DNA of 64,000 bases from Dryocola clanedunensis_A (GTDB lineage: Bacteria; Pseudomonadota; Gammaproteobacteria; Enterobacterales; Enterobacteriaceae): NCBI GenBank assembly GCA_038405435.1, contig JBBYHZ010000010.1, one strand, 5' to 3'. Under the pieces are notes generated by a model. The model was given only the letters and a program-made list of their open reading frames with translations. It searched no databases and was not told the origin of the DNA. Shown in pieces: positions 33,345 to 43,316 of the stretch (its first letter is position 1; each line of letters opens with the position of its first letter). A program made the translations under genes and the position numbers.

Positions 33345-35042
33345 TCATTCCCCCAGCGCGGCCTGTACGTCAGGGAAGAAGGTTAGCCTGCCGGGGATTG
33401 GTTTCACCCCCGCGCGAGCCAGCGTTTTCAGCGGCTGGAACTCAAGATTCGTTACCCGCAGCTCGCAGCCCTCCGGCAGCTTTGCCACAAAACGCATAAA
33501 CGCATCCAGCCCGCCCGCGTCCAGCACCGGCACGGCATCCCACTGCAGAATAATCAGATGGTTTTGCTCAACCCGCTGGGCCAGCTGGCTGAACAACCCT
33601 TCTGCGGCGGCAAAGAACAGCGGCCCGGTAACCCTCAGCGCCAGCACGCCTTGCGGCGCGGTGATATTCAGCGGAGCCAGCCTGGTCAGCCGGGCGATGC
33701 GGCGCATAAACAGCAGCGACGCCAGCACAATGCCCACGCTAATCGCAATGACCATATCAAAGAGTACGGTCAGCGACAGGCACATCAGCATGACGATGAT
33801 GTCATCTTTCGGCGCGCGCCTGAGCAGATCCACTACCTTGTGCGCTTCGCTCATGTTCCACGCCACCATCAGCAGCAGCGCGGCCATAGCCGACAGCGGC
33901 AGCCACGACAGCAGCGGGGCCAGCACCAGCAGCGCCATGATCACCAGCAGCGAATGGATGATGGCGGCAACGGGAGACGTCGCGCCCGCGCGGACGTTAG
34001 CCGCAGAACGCGCAATTGCAGCAGTGGCGGTGATCCCACCAAAGAACGGGGCGATCAGGTTACCCAGCCCCTGGCCGATAAGCTCGCCGTTAGCGTTATG
34101 CCTGGTATCCGTCATCCCGTCCAGCACGACGGCGCACAGCAGGGACTCAATGGCCCCGAGCATCGCCATTGAAAAGGCGGCGGGAAGCAGGGCGGTCAGT
34201 GAATCCCAGCTCAGCGTAAAGCTGGAGTGCGGGATATTCCACGGCAGCATCAGCTGCGGCAGCAGCTGCGGAATACCGTTGCCCTGGGTGCCGTCTGCCA
34301 GCAGGTAATGGAAGCGGGAGCCGATAGTCGCCACGTCCCATCCGGCAAGATGCATCACGCCCATCACGGCACAGCCCGCCAGCAGCGCGGGAAGGTGGCC
34401 CGGCAGGCGGATACCCAGGCGCGGCCAGAGGATCAAAACGGCAAGCGTCACGATGCCAGTCGCGGCGTCGGCAATATTCAGAGTTGGCATCGCCATCGCC
34501 AGCGCGGCGACTTTATTGAGGTAGTGTTCCGGCACGTGCTCAAGCTGCAGACCGAAGAAATCCTTGATCTGCATGGTGGCAATGGTGATGCCAATTCCCG
34601 ACGTGAAGCCGAGGGTCACCGGCAGCGGAATGTATTCGATCAGGCGGCCAAACCGCGCCAGCCCGAAGAGGATCAGGAATACCCCGGACATCAGCGTGGC
34701 AACAAGCAGGCCCGCTAAGCCAAACTGCTGGGCGACGGGATAGAGGATAACCACAAAGGCGGCGGTTGGGCCGGAGACGCTGAAGCGGGAGCCACCGCTG
34801 AGCGCAATGACAATTCCGGCGACGGCTGCCGTGTAGAGGCCATACTGCGGGGCCACGCCGCTGCCGATAGCGAGCGCCATGGCTAACGGGATAGCGATGA
34901 TCCCAACGGTGACACCGGCGATAGCGTCGCGGGTAAAACGGGAAAGGGTGTATTTTTCGCGCCAGCAGGCGTCAATCAGGGCGCGGAAAGGCAAAACTCG
35001 AGAAGATACGTTTTTCACTTGATTCATCCGTGAGCGCATCAT
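33345..35042 (-). CDS. dauA: C4-dicarboxylic acid transporter DauA (SLC26 family)
   Basis: A 565-residue SulP/SLC26 transporter with about a dozen membrane helices and a C-terminal STAS domain (about 440-560, containing VPVLDAGGLDAF). The SulP signature YGLYTAAVAGIVIALSGGS is intact. E. coli DauA takes up succinate at acidic pH. Several starts are possible (35042, 35039, 35027) and none has a strong ribosome site; the extra N-terminal residues relative to E. coli favour a downstream start. Confidence 0.93.
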   Translation of the reverse strand: MMRSRMNQVKNVSSRVLPFRALIDACWREKYTLSRFTRDAIAGVTVGIIAIPLAMALAIGSGVAPQYGLYTAAVAGIVIALSGGSRFSVSGPTAAFVVILYPVAQQFGLAGLLVATLMSGVFLILFGLARFGRLIEYIPLPVTLGFTSGIGITIATMQIKDFFGLQLEHVPEHYLNKVAALAMAMPTLNIADAATGIVTLAVLILWPRLGIRLPGHLPALLAGCAVMGVMHLAGWDVATIGSRFHYLLADGTQGNGIPQLLPQLMLPWNIPHSSFTLSWDSLTALLPAAFSMAMLGAIESLLCAVVLDGMTDTRHNANGELIGQGLGNLIAPFFGGITATAAIARSAANVRAGATSPVAAIIHSLLVIMALLVLAPLLSWLPLSAMAALLLMVAWNMSEAHKVVDLLRRAPKDDIIVMLMCLSLTVLFDMVIAISVGIVLASLLFMRRIARLTRLAPLNITAPQGVLALRVTGPLFFAAAEGLFSQLAQRVEQNHLIILQWDAVPVLDAGGLDAFMRFVAKLPEGCELRVTNLEFQPLKTLARAGVKPIPGRLTFFPDVQAALGE

Positions 35043-35098
35043 CTGTCATAAAGGCAGGTGAAGGAGGCTGTGCTTAACAATAGGGGCCGGTAAAACGA

Positions 35099-35123
35099 AA
35101 AAACCCGCCGGAGCGGGTTTTTT
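35099..35123 (-). terminator. prs terminator
   Basis: AAAAACCCGC, a CGGA loop and GCGGGTTTTTT form a 10-bp stem with U-runs; it lies directly after the prs stop codon. Confidence 0.9.
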
Positions 35124-35135
35124 AAGCGGGTCCGA

Positions 35136-36083
35136 TTAGTGTTCGAACATCGCAGAGATTGATTCTTCGTTACTGATACGGCGGATAGCTTCGGCCAGCA
35201 TTCCGGACAGGGTCAGGGTGCGGACGTTAGGCAGCGCTTTGATTTCATCAGACAGCGGGATGGTATCGCAGACAATCACTTCATCAATGACGGAGTTACG
35301 CAGGTTGTGAACCGCGTTGCCGGAGAAGATTGGGTGAGTGGCATAAGCGAATACACGTTTTGCGCCGCGCTCTTTCAGCGCTTCCGCTGCTTTGCACAGG
35401 GTGCCGCCGGTATCGATCATATCGTCAACCAGCACGCAGTCACGGCCGCTCACATCACCGATGATGTGCATCACCTGAGAGACGTTAGCGCGTGGACGAC
35501 GTTTGTCGATGATAGCCATGTCGGTATCGTTCAGCAGCTTAGCGATAGCGCGGGCACGCACTACGCCGCCGATGTCCGGGGAAACCACGATTGGGTTTTC
35601 CAGGCCGATCTGCAGCATATCTTCCAGCAGGATTGGGCTGCCGAAGACGTTGTCTACCGGCACATCGAAGAAGCCCTGAATCTGTTCTGCGTGCAGGTCC
35701 ACGGTAAGAACACGGTCAACCCCAACGCTTGAAAGGAAGTCAGCGACAACCTTTGCCGTGATTGGCACACGAGCAGAACGCACGCGGCGGTCCTGACGAG
35801 CGTAACCAAAGTAAGGGATAACAGCGGTGATACGACCTGCAGAGGCGCGGCGCAGGGCGTCGACCATAACAACGAGTTCCATCAGGTTGTCATTGGTGGG
35901 AGCACAGGTGGACTGGATGATGAAAATATCACCACCGCGTACATTTTCGTTGATTTGTACGCTTACTTCACCGTCGCTAAAACGACCGACGGCGGCGTCA
36001 CCAAGAGAGGTGTACAGGCGGTTGGCAATACGTTGTGCTAGTTCCGGGGTGGCGTTACCAGCAAAAAGCTTCATATCAGGCAC
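35136..36083 (-). CDS. prs: Ribose-phosphate pyrophosphokinase
   Basis: A 315-residue enzyme that makes PRPP from ribose 5-phosphate and ATP, feeding nucleotide, NAD, His and Trp synthesis. The PRPP loop is DCVLVDDMIDTGGT; the ATP-binding segments PYFGYARQDRR and TVDLHAEQIQGFF are intact. The start is GTG at 36081-36083 (PDMKLFAGN follows), matching E. coli; the frame is open six codons further upstream. It lies downstream of ispE with a 132-bp leader. Confidence 0.97.
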   Translation of the reverse strand: MPDMKLFAGNATPELAQRIANRLYTSLGDAAVGRFSDGEVSVQINENVRGGDIFIIQSTCAPTNDNLMELVVMVDALRRASAGRITAVIPYFGYARQDRRVRSARVPITAKVVADFLSSVGVDRVLTVDLHAEQIQGFFDVPVDNVFGSPILLEDMLQIGLENPIVVSPDIGGVVRARAIAKLLNDTDMAIIDKRRPRANVSQVMHIIGDVSGRDCVLVDDMIDTGGTLCKAAEALKERGAKRVFAYATHPIFSGNAVHNLRNSVIDEVIVCDTIPLSDEIKALPNVRTLTLSGMLAEAIRRISNEESISAMFEH

Positions 36084-36215
36084 GAGAAAAACCTCAGGCA
36101 TGCGTCCAGTGGCGGATGGATGCTACCGCAACGATGCGGCAGGTAAGGGTGGGGCAACACCCATCCAGGCGGTGTATAAAGAGCTTGATGCAACGTCTGA
36201 AACGAGGTGACGTTG

Positions 36216-37085
36216 TCACCAATACTCAGCTTGCCCGGATATGGCCTGGTGCAGCGGGGAGAGATTGACGCCTCGCGCAACAAACCCGTGCAGCCATTCC
36301 GGGGCTTGCTCAAGCACCTGGCGGGCTGCGGACTCAGTGTTAAATTCAGCAAACACACAAGCGCCGGTGCCAGTCAGGCGCGACGGCGCGTATTCTAACA
36401 GCCAGGAAAGCAGCTCATCAACCTTACGAAATCGTTTTCTTGCGATAAGCTCACAATCATTACTAAATTCACATTTTAGTAACGTTTCGACAGGGCGGCT
36501 CGGCGTATTTCTGGGCAGCTCGGGATCTTTGAAGATAACGGGCGTAGGAATGCTCACGCCGGGGTGGGCAACCAGATACCATTTTTCTTCTGGATTAACG
36601 GGGGTCAGCTTCTCCCCGACGCCCTCAGCAAAGGCCGCATGACCCCGCACAAACACCGGGACGTCCGCCCCAAGCGTGATGCCCAGCTCCGCAAGCTGGT
36701 CTTCGCTCAGGCCGTTTTGCCATAAATGGTTCAGCGCAACCAGCACCGTTGCCGCATTGGAAGAGCCTCCACCCAGTCCTCCGCCCATCGGCAGGCGTTT
36801 TTCAATGCCTAAATCAGCCCCGGCCCCTTCGGGCAGCGTGCCCAGGCGCAGGGCTTCCCTCTGTAACAGACGGGCTGCGCGAACGATTAGATTCTCTTCG
36901 TCCGGGACGCCTTCTATCGGCGTCAGCAGGTTTATTACCCCGTCGCGGCGCGGCTCGATGGTGATGGTGTCGCCATAATCAAGAAACTGAAACAGCGTCT
37001 GCAGATTATGGTAGCCATCTTCACGACGGCCGGTGATATACAGGAAAAGATTCAGTTTTGCCGGGGACGGCCAGCGGGTCTGCAT
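36216..37085 (-). CDS. ispE: 4-diphosphocytidyl-2-C-methylerythritol kinase IspE
   Basis: A 289-residue GHMP-family kinase of the MEP isoprenoid pathway. It has the N-terminal WPSPAKLNLFLYI, the ATP-binding glycine loop LPMGGGLGGGSSNAATVL and the C-terminal LTGTGACVFAEF. It overlaps lolB by 1 bp (TAATG), so the two are translationally coupled, and prs follows. This lolB-ispE-prs order is the standard enterobacterial one. Confidence 0.97.
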   Translation of the reverse strand: MQTRWPSPAKLNLFLYITGRREDGYHNLQTLFQFLDYGDTITIEPRRDGVINLLTPIEGVPDEENLIVRAARLLQREALRLGTLPEGAGADLGIEKRLPMGGGLGGGSSNAATVLVALNHLWQNGLSEDQLAELGITLGADVPVFVRGHAAFAEGVGEKLTPVNPEEKWYLVAHPGVSIPTPVIFKDPELPRNTPSRPVETLLKCEFSNDCELIARKRFRKVDELLSWLLEYAPSRLTGTGACVFAEFNTESAARQVLEQAPEWLHGFVARGVNLSPLHQAISGQAEYW

Positions 37086-37708
37086 TATTTAACGGTCCAG
37101 TTATCCATTTTCAGCTTGATGCGCTGGTCGCCTTCGCGCAGTTCCATATTCGACGGCAGGGACGGCTGCACTTTATCGTCGTAGTCGTTATAAACCACTT
37201 TCCAGGTTTTGCCGTCCTGGGTGTAGTTGACTTCGCTCAGGCGATACTGGCTGTCCAGCTTGTAGTCTGTCGCTTCGCCCGGCAGGCCAAGCATCCACTG
37301 GCGCAGGCTGTTAAGCGGGATAGGCATCCCGGTCAGCTTGCCAACCATCTCTTCGGCGTCGTCGGCAACGTAATGCTTGCCGTTGCGGTCGGTTAACTGC
37401 ACCTCGCCCGGTTTGGCGTTCAGCTCAAGCTCGGTGCTGCCTAACGGGTTGGTCAGCAGCAGGCGATATCTGTCCGCTGCGGTTTGCTGCCAGTTAAAGC
37501 GCGCGTAAACTTTTTGGCTATCAGAAAGATAGGCAAAAGCGCCACGGGTCTGATACTGGGTGATTTTTTGCACTTGTTGCTGGTGTTGTAACCACTGCGG
37601 CGAGTCCGGGCTTTTGCCAGGACCGGTAGGTTGGTTGATTGCACACCCTGCCAGAACCAGGCTTGCGAGGGGCAGAAGGCGCATCAGACGGGCTTTTGGC
37701 ATTAACAT
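37085..37708 (-). CDS. lolB: Outer-membrane lipoprotein receptor LolB
   Basis: A 207-residue lipoprotein with lipobox LVLAGC (Cys near 22). LolB accepts lipoproteins from LolA and inserts them into the outer membrane. The conserved LLLTNPLGSTELEL and GKLTGMPIPLNSLRQWMLGLPG segments are present. Two in-frame ATGs (37708 and 37702) are possible; the first is nearer AAGGA. It is divergent from hemA. Confidence 0.96.
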   Translation of the reverse strand: MLMPKARLMRLLPLASLVLAGCAINQPTGPGKSPDSPQWLQHQQQVQKITQYQTRGAFAYLSDSQKVYARFNWQQTAADRYRLLLTNPLGSTELELNAKPGEVQLTDRNGKHYVADDAEEMVGKLTGMPIPLNSLRQWMLGLPGEATDYKLDSQYRLSEVNYTQDGKTWKVVYNDYDDKVQPSLPSNMELREGDQRIKLKMDNWTVK

Positions 37709-37910
37709 AGCGCAATGAATCCTTAGAAATCGTTATTGTAGTCAACCGTTCATGCTAGCGGCGCACAGCCGGGGCGTCTATGGTCAAGTTATCCTAAATC
37801 AAAAATTGGCCTGCTACCCCACAAGGAGTGGCTCTCTTTTATTGAGGGGGCGCATCCTGTATGATGCGCCCAGAAATCCTTATCAACATCGGTATTACTC
37901 AGACCGCTCA

Positions 37911-39167
37911 ATGACCCTGTTAGCGCTAGGCATCAACCACAAAACTGCTCCCGTATCGCTGCGAGAACGCGTCACGTTTTCGCCGGACACGCTCGACCAG
38001 GCTTTAGGTAGCCTGCTTGAACAGCCGAGCGTGCAGGGCGGCGTCGTGCTGTCTACCTGTAACCGGACCGAGCTTTACCTGAGCGTTGAAGAGCAGGATA
38101 ACCTCCACGAACAGCTGGTGCGCTGGCTTTGCGACTACCACAACCTCAACGAAGAGGAAGTGCGTAAAAGCTTATACTGGCACCACGATAATCACGCCGT
38201 CAGCCATCTGATGCGCGTAGCCAGCGGGCTGGATTCGCTGGTGCTCGGCGAGCCGCAAATCTTAGGCCAGGTGAAAAAGGCGTTTGCCGATTCCCAGAAA
38301 GGCCATTCGCTTTCCAGCGAGCTGGAACGCATGTTCCAGAAATCCTTCTCCGTTGCTAAACGCGTGCGTACCGAAACCGAAATCGGTGCCAGCGCCGTAT
38401 CCGTGGCGTTTGCCGCCTGTACGCTTGCCCGGCAAATCTTCGAATCGCTCTCAACGGTTACCGTGCTGCTGGTCGGCGCGGGCGAAACCATTGAGCTGGT
38501 TGCCCGGCATCTGCGCGAGCACAACGTGAAGAAGATGGTTATCGCTAACCGTACCCGCGAGCGGGCACAGCTGCTTGCCGATGAAGTGGGGGCCGAAGTC
38601 ATCAGCCTGAGCGATATCGACGAACGCCTGGGCGACGCCGACATCATTATCAGTTCCACCGCCAGCCCGCTGCCGATCATCGGTAAAGGCATGGTTGAAC
38701 GCGCCCTGAAAGCACGCCGTAACCAGCCGATGCTGCTGGTGGATATCGCCGTGCCGCGCGACGTGGAGCCGGAGGTGGGTAAGCTTGCCAACGCATACTT
38801 ATATAGCGTTGATGATTTGCAGGCGATTATTCAGAGCAACCTCGCCCAGCGCAAAGCTGCGGCTGTGGAAGCGGAAACGATCGTCGAGCAGGAATGCAGT
38901 GAATTTATGGCCTGGCTGCGCGCGCAGAGCGCAACCGAGACCATCCGCGATTACCGCAGCCAGGCGGAGCTGATTCGCGACGATCTGGCCGGCAAGGCGC
39001 TTGCCGCGCTCTCTCAGGGCGCCGACGCCGAAACCGTACTTCAGGATCTGGCATGGAAGTTAACCAATCGCCTGATCCACGCACCAACCAAATCACTTGC
39101 GCAGGCTGCCCGTGACGGGGATGACGAACGCCTGCAGATCCTTCGTAACAGCCTCGGGCTGGATTAG
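37911..39167 (+). CDS. hemA: Glutamyl-tRNA reductase
   Basis: A 418-residue enzyme of the C5 tetrapyrrole pathway that reduces glutamyl-tRNA to glutamate-1-semialdehyde. The catalytic Cys is in VVLSTCNRTELY (near 50); the NADPH site is LLVGAGETIELVARHL. The ATG at 37911 (MTLLALGINHKTAPV) matches E. coli; the frame is open upstream but not conserved. In E. coli heme controls HemA turnover via its N-terminus. It leads the hemA-prfA-prmC-sirB-kdsA operon. Confidence 0.97.
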   Translation: MTLLALGINHKTAPVSLRERVTFSPDTLDQALGSLLEQPSVQGGVVLSTCNRTELYLSVEEQDNLHEQLVRWLCDYHNLNEEEVRKSLYWHHDNHAVSHLMRVASGLDSLVLGEPQILGQVKKAFADSQKGHSLSSELERMFQKSFSVAKRVRTETEIGASAVSVAFAACTLARQIFESLSTVTVLLVGAGETIELVARHLREHNVKKMVIANRTRERAQLLADEVGAEVISLSDIDERLGDADIIISSTASPLPIIGKGMVERALKARRNQPMLLVDIAVPRDVEPEVGKLANAYLYSVDDLQAIIQSNLAQRKAAAVEAETIVEQECSEFMAWLRAQSATETIRDYRSQAELIRDDLAGKALAALSQGADAETVLQDLAWKLTNRLIHAPTKSLAQAARDGDDERLQILRNSLGLD

Positions 39168-39202
39168 CACAACAACTCTTATTACAAGGTGATACACCGC
39201 CC

Positions 39203-40285
39203 ATGAAGCCTTCTATTGTTGCCAAACTGGAAGCCTTGCAGGAGCGCCATGAAGAAGTTCAGGCCCTGCTAGGAGACGCAACCACCATCGCCGATCAGGA
39301 CCGCTTTCGCGCGCTTTCCCGTGAATACGCCCAGCTGAGCGATGTCTCGCGTTGTTTCCTGCAATGGCGCCAGGTGCAGGAAGATATTGAAACCGCACAG
39401 AGCATGCTCGACGATCCGGAAATGCGCGAAATGGCGCAGGAAGAGCTCAACGAGGCGAAAAGCGCCAGCGAAGAGTTAGAGCAGCAGTTGCAGGTCCTGC
39501 TGCTGCCAAAAGATCCGGATGACGAGCGTAACGCGTTCGTGGAAGTTCGCGCCGGGACCGGCGGTGACGAAGCCGCGCTGTTTGCCGGTGATTTATTCCG
39601 CATGTACAGCCGCTACGCGGAATCCCGCCGCTGGAAAGTGGAAATCATGAGCGCCAACGAAGGCGAGCACGGCGGCTATAAAGAAGTGATCGCCAAAATC
39701 AGCGGCGAGGGCGTTTACGGCCGCCTGAAGTTTGAGTCCGGCGGCCATCGCGTACAGCGTGTTCCGGCCACGGAATCGCAGGGGCGCATTCATACCTCCG
39801 CCTGTACCGTTGCCGTGATGCCGGAAATCCCGGAAGCAGAGCTGCCGGATATCAACCCCGGCGATTTGCGTATCGATACCTTCCGCTCTTCGGGCGCGGG
39901 CGGTCAGCACGTTAACACCACCGACTCCGCAATCCGTATTACCCACCTGCCAACCGGCATCGTGGTTGAATGTCAGGACGAACGTTCCCAGCATAAAAAC
40001 AAAGCGAAGGCGCTCTCCGTGCTCGGTTCGCGCATTCGCGCGGCGGAAATGGCCAAGCGCCAGCAGGAAGAGGCTTCAACCCGCCGTAACCTGCTGGGCA
40101 GCGGCGACCGTTCCGACCGCAACCGCACCTACAACTTCCCGCAGGGCCGCGTGACCGATCACCGCATCAACGTTACGCTCTACCGCCTGGACGAAGTGAT
40201 GGAAGGGAAAATCGACGGGCTGATTGAGCCTATCGTGCAGGAATACCAGGCCGACCAGCTGGCGGCGCTCTCCGAGCAGGATTAA
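39203..40285 (+). CDS. prfA: Peptide chain release factor 1
   Basis: A 360-residue RF1 that terminates at UAA and UAG. The PxT codon-recognition tripeptide reads PAT (RVPATESQGR) and the peptidyl-hydrolysis motif is GAGGQHVN, whose Gln is methylated by PrmC encoded next. It sits 35 bp after hemA, and its stop overlaps prmC (TAATG). Confidence 0.98.
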   Translation: MKPSIVAKLEALQERHEEVQALLGDATTIADQDRFRALSREYAQLSDVSRCFLQWRQVQEDIETAQSMLDDPEMREMAQEELNEAKSASEELEQQLQVLLLPKDPDDERNAFVEVRAGTGGDEAALFAGDLFRMYSRYAESRRWKVEIMSANEGEHGGYKEVIAKISGEGVYGRLKFESGGHRVQRVPATESQGRIHTSACTVAVMPEIPEAELPDINPGDLRIDTFRSSGAGGQHVNTTDSAIRITHLPTGIVVECQDERSQHKNKAKALSVLGSRIRAAEMAKRQQEEASTRRNLLGSGDRSDRNRTYNFPQGRVTDHRINVTLYRLDEVMEGKIDGLIEPIVQEYQADQLAALSEQD

Positions 40286-41115
40286 TGGATTTTCAGCACT
40301 GGCTTAAACAGGCGATAGCCCGGCTTACTGAAAGTGAAAGTCCGCGCCGCGACGCGGAAATTTTGCTGGGGTTCATCACTGGAAAAGCCCGCACGTTCAT
40401 TCTGGCCTTTGGTGAGACGGTGCTTACGACAGCGCAGGAACAGCAGCTCGATGAACTGCTGTCACGTCGTTTACGCGGCGAGCCTGTCGCGCATCTGGTA
40501 GGGGAGCGAGAATTCTGGTCGCTCCCCCTGCGCGTTTCCCCCGTCACGCTTATTCCCCGCCCGGATACCGAATGTCTGGTTGAGCAGGCCCTGGCCCGCA
40601 TGCCCGATGAGCCTTGTGCCGTGCTCGATCTCGGTACGGGGACGGGGGCGATTGCCCTTGCCCTCGCCAGCGAACGCCCTGACTGTTCCGTTACCGCACT
40701 GGATCTCATTCCCGAAGCCGTTGAGCTTGCCCGAGAGAATGCCGATCGTCTTGGCATTACCAATATCAGGGTCTTGCAAAGCGACTGGTTTAGTGTGCTC
40801 AATAGCCAGCGTTTTTCGATTATTGTCAGCAATCCGCCCTATATCGACCGCGAGGACCCGCATCTTGCGCAGGGCGACGTGCGTTTTGAGCCGCTCAGCG
40901 CGCTGGTTGCTGATAATCACGGGCTTGCGGATTTACACACGCTGATTACGTCATCCCGACAGCATCTTGAACCCGGCGGCTGGCTGCTGCTGGAGCATGG
41001 CTGGCAGCAGGCGCAGCAGGTACGGCAGCTGTTCAGTGCCGCCGGTTTCGCTGAGGTTGAGACTTGTCAGGACTACGGCGGTAACGACCGCCTGACACTG
41101 GGACGCTATTTTTAA
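40285..41115 (+). CDS. prmC: Release-factor glutamine methyltransferase PrmC
   Basis: A 276-residue SAM-dependent enzyme that methylates the GGQ glutamine of RF1 and RF2. The SAM site is LDLGTGTGAIALAL, and the catalytic NPPY tetrad is in VSNPPYIDRED. The start codon overlaps the prfA stop, coupling enzyme and substrate synthesis. Confidence 0.97.
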   Translation: MDFQHWLKQAIARLTESESPRRDAEILLGFITGKARTFILAFGETVLTTAQEQQLDELLSRRLRGEPVAHLVGEREFWSLPLRVSPVTLIPRPDTECLVEQALARMPDEPCAVLDLGTGTGAIALALASERPDCSVTALDLIPEAVELARENADRLGITNIRVLQSDWFSVLNSQRFSIIVSNPPYIDREDPHLAQGDVRFEPLSALVADNHGLADLHTLITSSRQHLEPGGWLLLEHGWQQAQQVRQLFSAAGFAEVETCQDYGGNDRLTLGRYF

Positions 41116-41132
41116 GATAAGGAACGCTTTCG

Positions 41133-41528
41133 ATGGCAACTTACTTTGCGCTCAAGCATTTGCATATTTTAACGGTCATCATTTCGGTGAGCCTGTTTGT
41201 ACTACGCTACTGGTGGCAGTACCGCGAAAGCCCGATGTCCGGCAGGCGCTGGGTGCGCATAGTGCCGCATATCAACGACACCCTTTTGCTGGGCAGCGGT
41301 GTCGCACTGGTGATGGTGACGCACTTTTATCCTTTCACCCCACAGGGGACGTGGCTGACTGAGAAACTGTTTGGCGTTATCATTTACATCGCTTTGGGTT
41401 TTATCGTGCTGGGCCGACGCCCGCGCAGCCAGCAGCTACGGTGGATTGCCTTCCTGCTGGCCCTGGTGGTGCTCTACATCATCGTTAAACTCGCCACCAC
41501 AAAAATACCGTTATTGGGGTTTGTATGA
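41133..41528 (+). CDS. sirB2: SirB2-family inner-membrane protein
   Basis: A 131-residue protein with about four membrane helices, matching E. coli YchQ/SirB2 (LKHLHILTVIISVSLFVLRY, LLLGSGVALVMV). Function is unknown despite the Salmonella invasion-regulator name. It overlaps sirB1 by 4 bp (ATGA). Confidence 0.92.
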   Translation: MATYFALKHLHILTVIISVSLFVLRYWWQYRESPMSGRRWVRIVPHINDTLLLGSGVALVMVTHFYPFTPQGTWLTEKLFGVIIYIALGFIVLGRRPRSQQLRWIAFLLALVVLYIIVKLATTKIPLLGFV

Positions 41529-42334
41529 GTCCGTTAGCCGATTTTGAATTCAATCAGGCGCCGTTATGTGAGGGTATGATTTTAGTTTCGCAGGTGATTC
41601 GTGATGATTTTCCCGTTGCGGAAGTGCGTGCGCAGCTGGATCAGCTGGTCCGCCAGGCCCGTGAAGATATCTGTGAGGCAGATGATGCCGACCTCCAGCT
41701 GGAGAAGCTGCTGGAGCTGTTTTATGGCGAATGGGGCTTCAAAGATGCGGGAGGCGTTTACCGCCTTTCAGACGCGCTGTGGCTCGATCAGGTCTTAAAG
41801 AACCGTCGCGGGAGCGCGGTTTCGCTGGGAGCTATTCTGCTGTGGATCGCCGAAAGCCTGGATATCCCGCTGATGCCGGTTATCTTCCCGACGCAGCTGA
41901 TCCTGCGCGGCGACTGGCTGGACGGCGAAATGTGGCTGATCAACCCGTTCAACGGCGATACCCTGGACGAGCATACGCTGGAAGTGTGGCTGAAGGGCAA
42001 CATCAGCCCGGGTGCGGAGCTGTTTGAAGAAGACCTCGATGAGTCCGACAATGCCGAGGTGATCCGCAAGCTGCTCGACACGCTGAAATCCGCCCTGATG
42101 GAAGAGCGGCAGATGGAGCTGGCGCTTCGCGCAAGTGAAGCCCTGCTGCAGTTCAACCCCGAAGATCCGTACGAAATCCGCGACCGCGGCCTGATTTACG
42201 CCCAGCTCGACTGCGAGCACGTGGCGCTCAGCGATCTCAGCTATTTCGTTGAGCAGTGCCCTGAAGACCCGGTCAGCGAAATGATCAAGGCGCAAATTAA
42301 CTCGATTTCGCATAAGCAGATTACCCTGCACTGA
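41525..42334 (+). CDS. sirB1: SirB1 transglutaminase-like/TPR protein (YchA)
   Basis: A 269-residue soluble protein with a transglutaminase-like N-terminal half (LSDALWLDQVLKNRRGSAVSLGAIL) and a TPR-like tail (EIRDRGLIYAQLDCEHVALSDL). It matches E. coli YchA/SirB1. The usual transglutaminase catalytic Cys is not obvious, so an enzymatic role is doubtful. It lies in the hemA-kdsA operon. Confidence 0.92.
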   Translation: MSPLADFEFNQAPLCEGMILVSQVIRDDFPVAEVRAQLDQLVRQAREDICEADDADLQLEKLLELFYGEWGFKDAGGVYRLSDALWLDQVLKNRRGSAVSLGAILLWIAESLDIPLMPVIFPTQLILRGDWLDGEMWLINPFNGDTLDEHTLEVWLKGNISPGAELFEEDLDESDNAEVIRKLLDTLKSALMEERQMELALRASEALLQFNPEDPYEIRDRGLIYAQLDCEHVALSDLSYFVEQCPEDPVSEMIKAQINSISHKQITLH

Positions 42335-42374
42335 TGCTAAGTTTTTACATGTTTCCCAACAAGGCGAGATAAAG

Positions 42375-43229
42375 ATGGAACAAAAAGTGGTTAAGATTGG
42401 CGATATCAAGGTCGCAAACGACCTGCCATTTGTGCTGTTCGGCGGCATGAACGTGCTGGAGTCGCGCGATCTTGCGATGCGCATCTGCGAGCACTACGTG
42501 ACCGTGACCCAGAAACTGGGTATCCCTTACGTGTTCAAAGCCTCGTTCGATAAAGCAAACCGTTCATCCATTCACTCTTACCGTGGCCCGGGCCTGGAAG
42601 AGGGGATGAAGATTTTCCAGGAGCTGAAGCAAACCTTCGGCGTGAAAATCATCACTGACGTGCACGAAGCAAGCCAGGCGCAGCCTGTGGCTGACGTGGT
42701 AGACGTTATCCAGCTGCCTGCGTTCCTGGCTCGCCAGACTGACCTGGTCGAAGCCATGGCGAAAACCGGCGCGGTCATCAACGTGAAGAAACCTCAGTTC
42801 GTAAGCCCAGGCCAGATGGGCAACATCGTCGATAAATTCGAGGAAGGCGGCAACGACCAGATTATTCTCTGCGACCGTGGCGCGAACTTCGGTTACGACA
42901 ACCTGGTCGTCGACATGCTGGGCTTCAGCGTAATGAAGCAGGTTTCTAAAGGTTCCCCGGTTATCTTCGACGTTACCCACGCGCTGCAGTGCCGTGACCC
43001 GTTTGGCGCGGCGTCCAGCGGTCGTCGTGCTCAGGTTACCGAGCTGGCGCGCGCGGGGATGGCAACGGGCCTGGCAGGTCTGTTCATCGAAGCGCACCCG
43101 GACCCGGACAACGCCCGCTGCGACGGCCCTTCCGCGCTGCCGCTGGCGAAGCTCGAGCCGTTCCTCAAGCAGATCAAAGCGATTGACGATCTGGTGAAAG
43201 GTTTCGAGCCGCTGGATACCAGCCACTAA
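42375..43229 (+). CDS. kdsA: 3-deoxy-D-manno-octulosonate 8-phosphate synthase
   Basis: A 284-residue enzyme that condenses PEP with arabinose 5-phosphate to Kdo-8-phosphate for lipopolysaccharide. The signature segments KASFDKANRSS, DVHEASQAQPV, KKPQFVSPGQMGN and IFDVTHALQ are present. AAGGCGAG precedes the ATG. It is the last gene of the operon, followed by a REP pair and a strong terminator. Confidence 0.98.
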   Translation: MEQKVVKIGDIKVANDLPFVLFGGMNVLESRDLAMRICEHYVTVTQKLGIPYVFKASFDKANRSSIHSYRGPGLEEGMKIFQELKQTFGVKIITDVHEASQAQPVADVVDVIQLPAFLARQTDLVEAMAKTGAVINVKKPQFVSPGQMGNIVDKFEEGGNDQIILCDRGANFGYDNLVVDMLGFSVMKQVSKGSPVIFDVTHALQCRDPFGAASSGRRAQVTELARAGMATGLAGLFIEAHPDPDNARCDGPSALPLAKLEPFLKQIKAIDDLVKGFEPLDTSH

Positions 43230-43243
43230 ATCGCTTTCGTTGA

Positions 43244-43304
43244 TGGATGACGCTTATCCACCCTACAAGTCTTTCGTAGGTCGGATAAGCGGAGCGTCAT
43301 CCGA
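43244..43304. repeat. REP/BIME inverted repeat after kdsA
   Basis: TGGATGACGCTTATCCACCC and GTAGGTCGGATAAGCGGAGCGTCATCCGA are inverted copies around a short spacer, the usual form of a BIME with two REP units, located between kdsA and its terminator. Confidence 0.8.
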
Positions 43305-43316
43305 CAGCGCCAAAGT

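Noticed and set aside
43244..43304. CRISPR-like repeat after kdsA
   Set aside because: It is a single inverted REP pair, not regularly spaced direct repeats.
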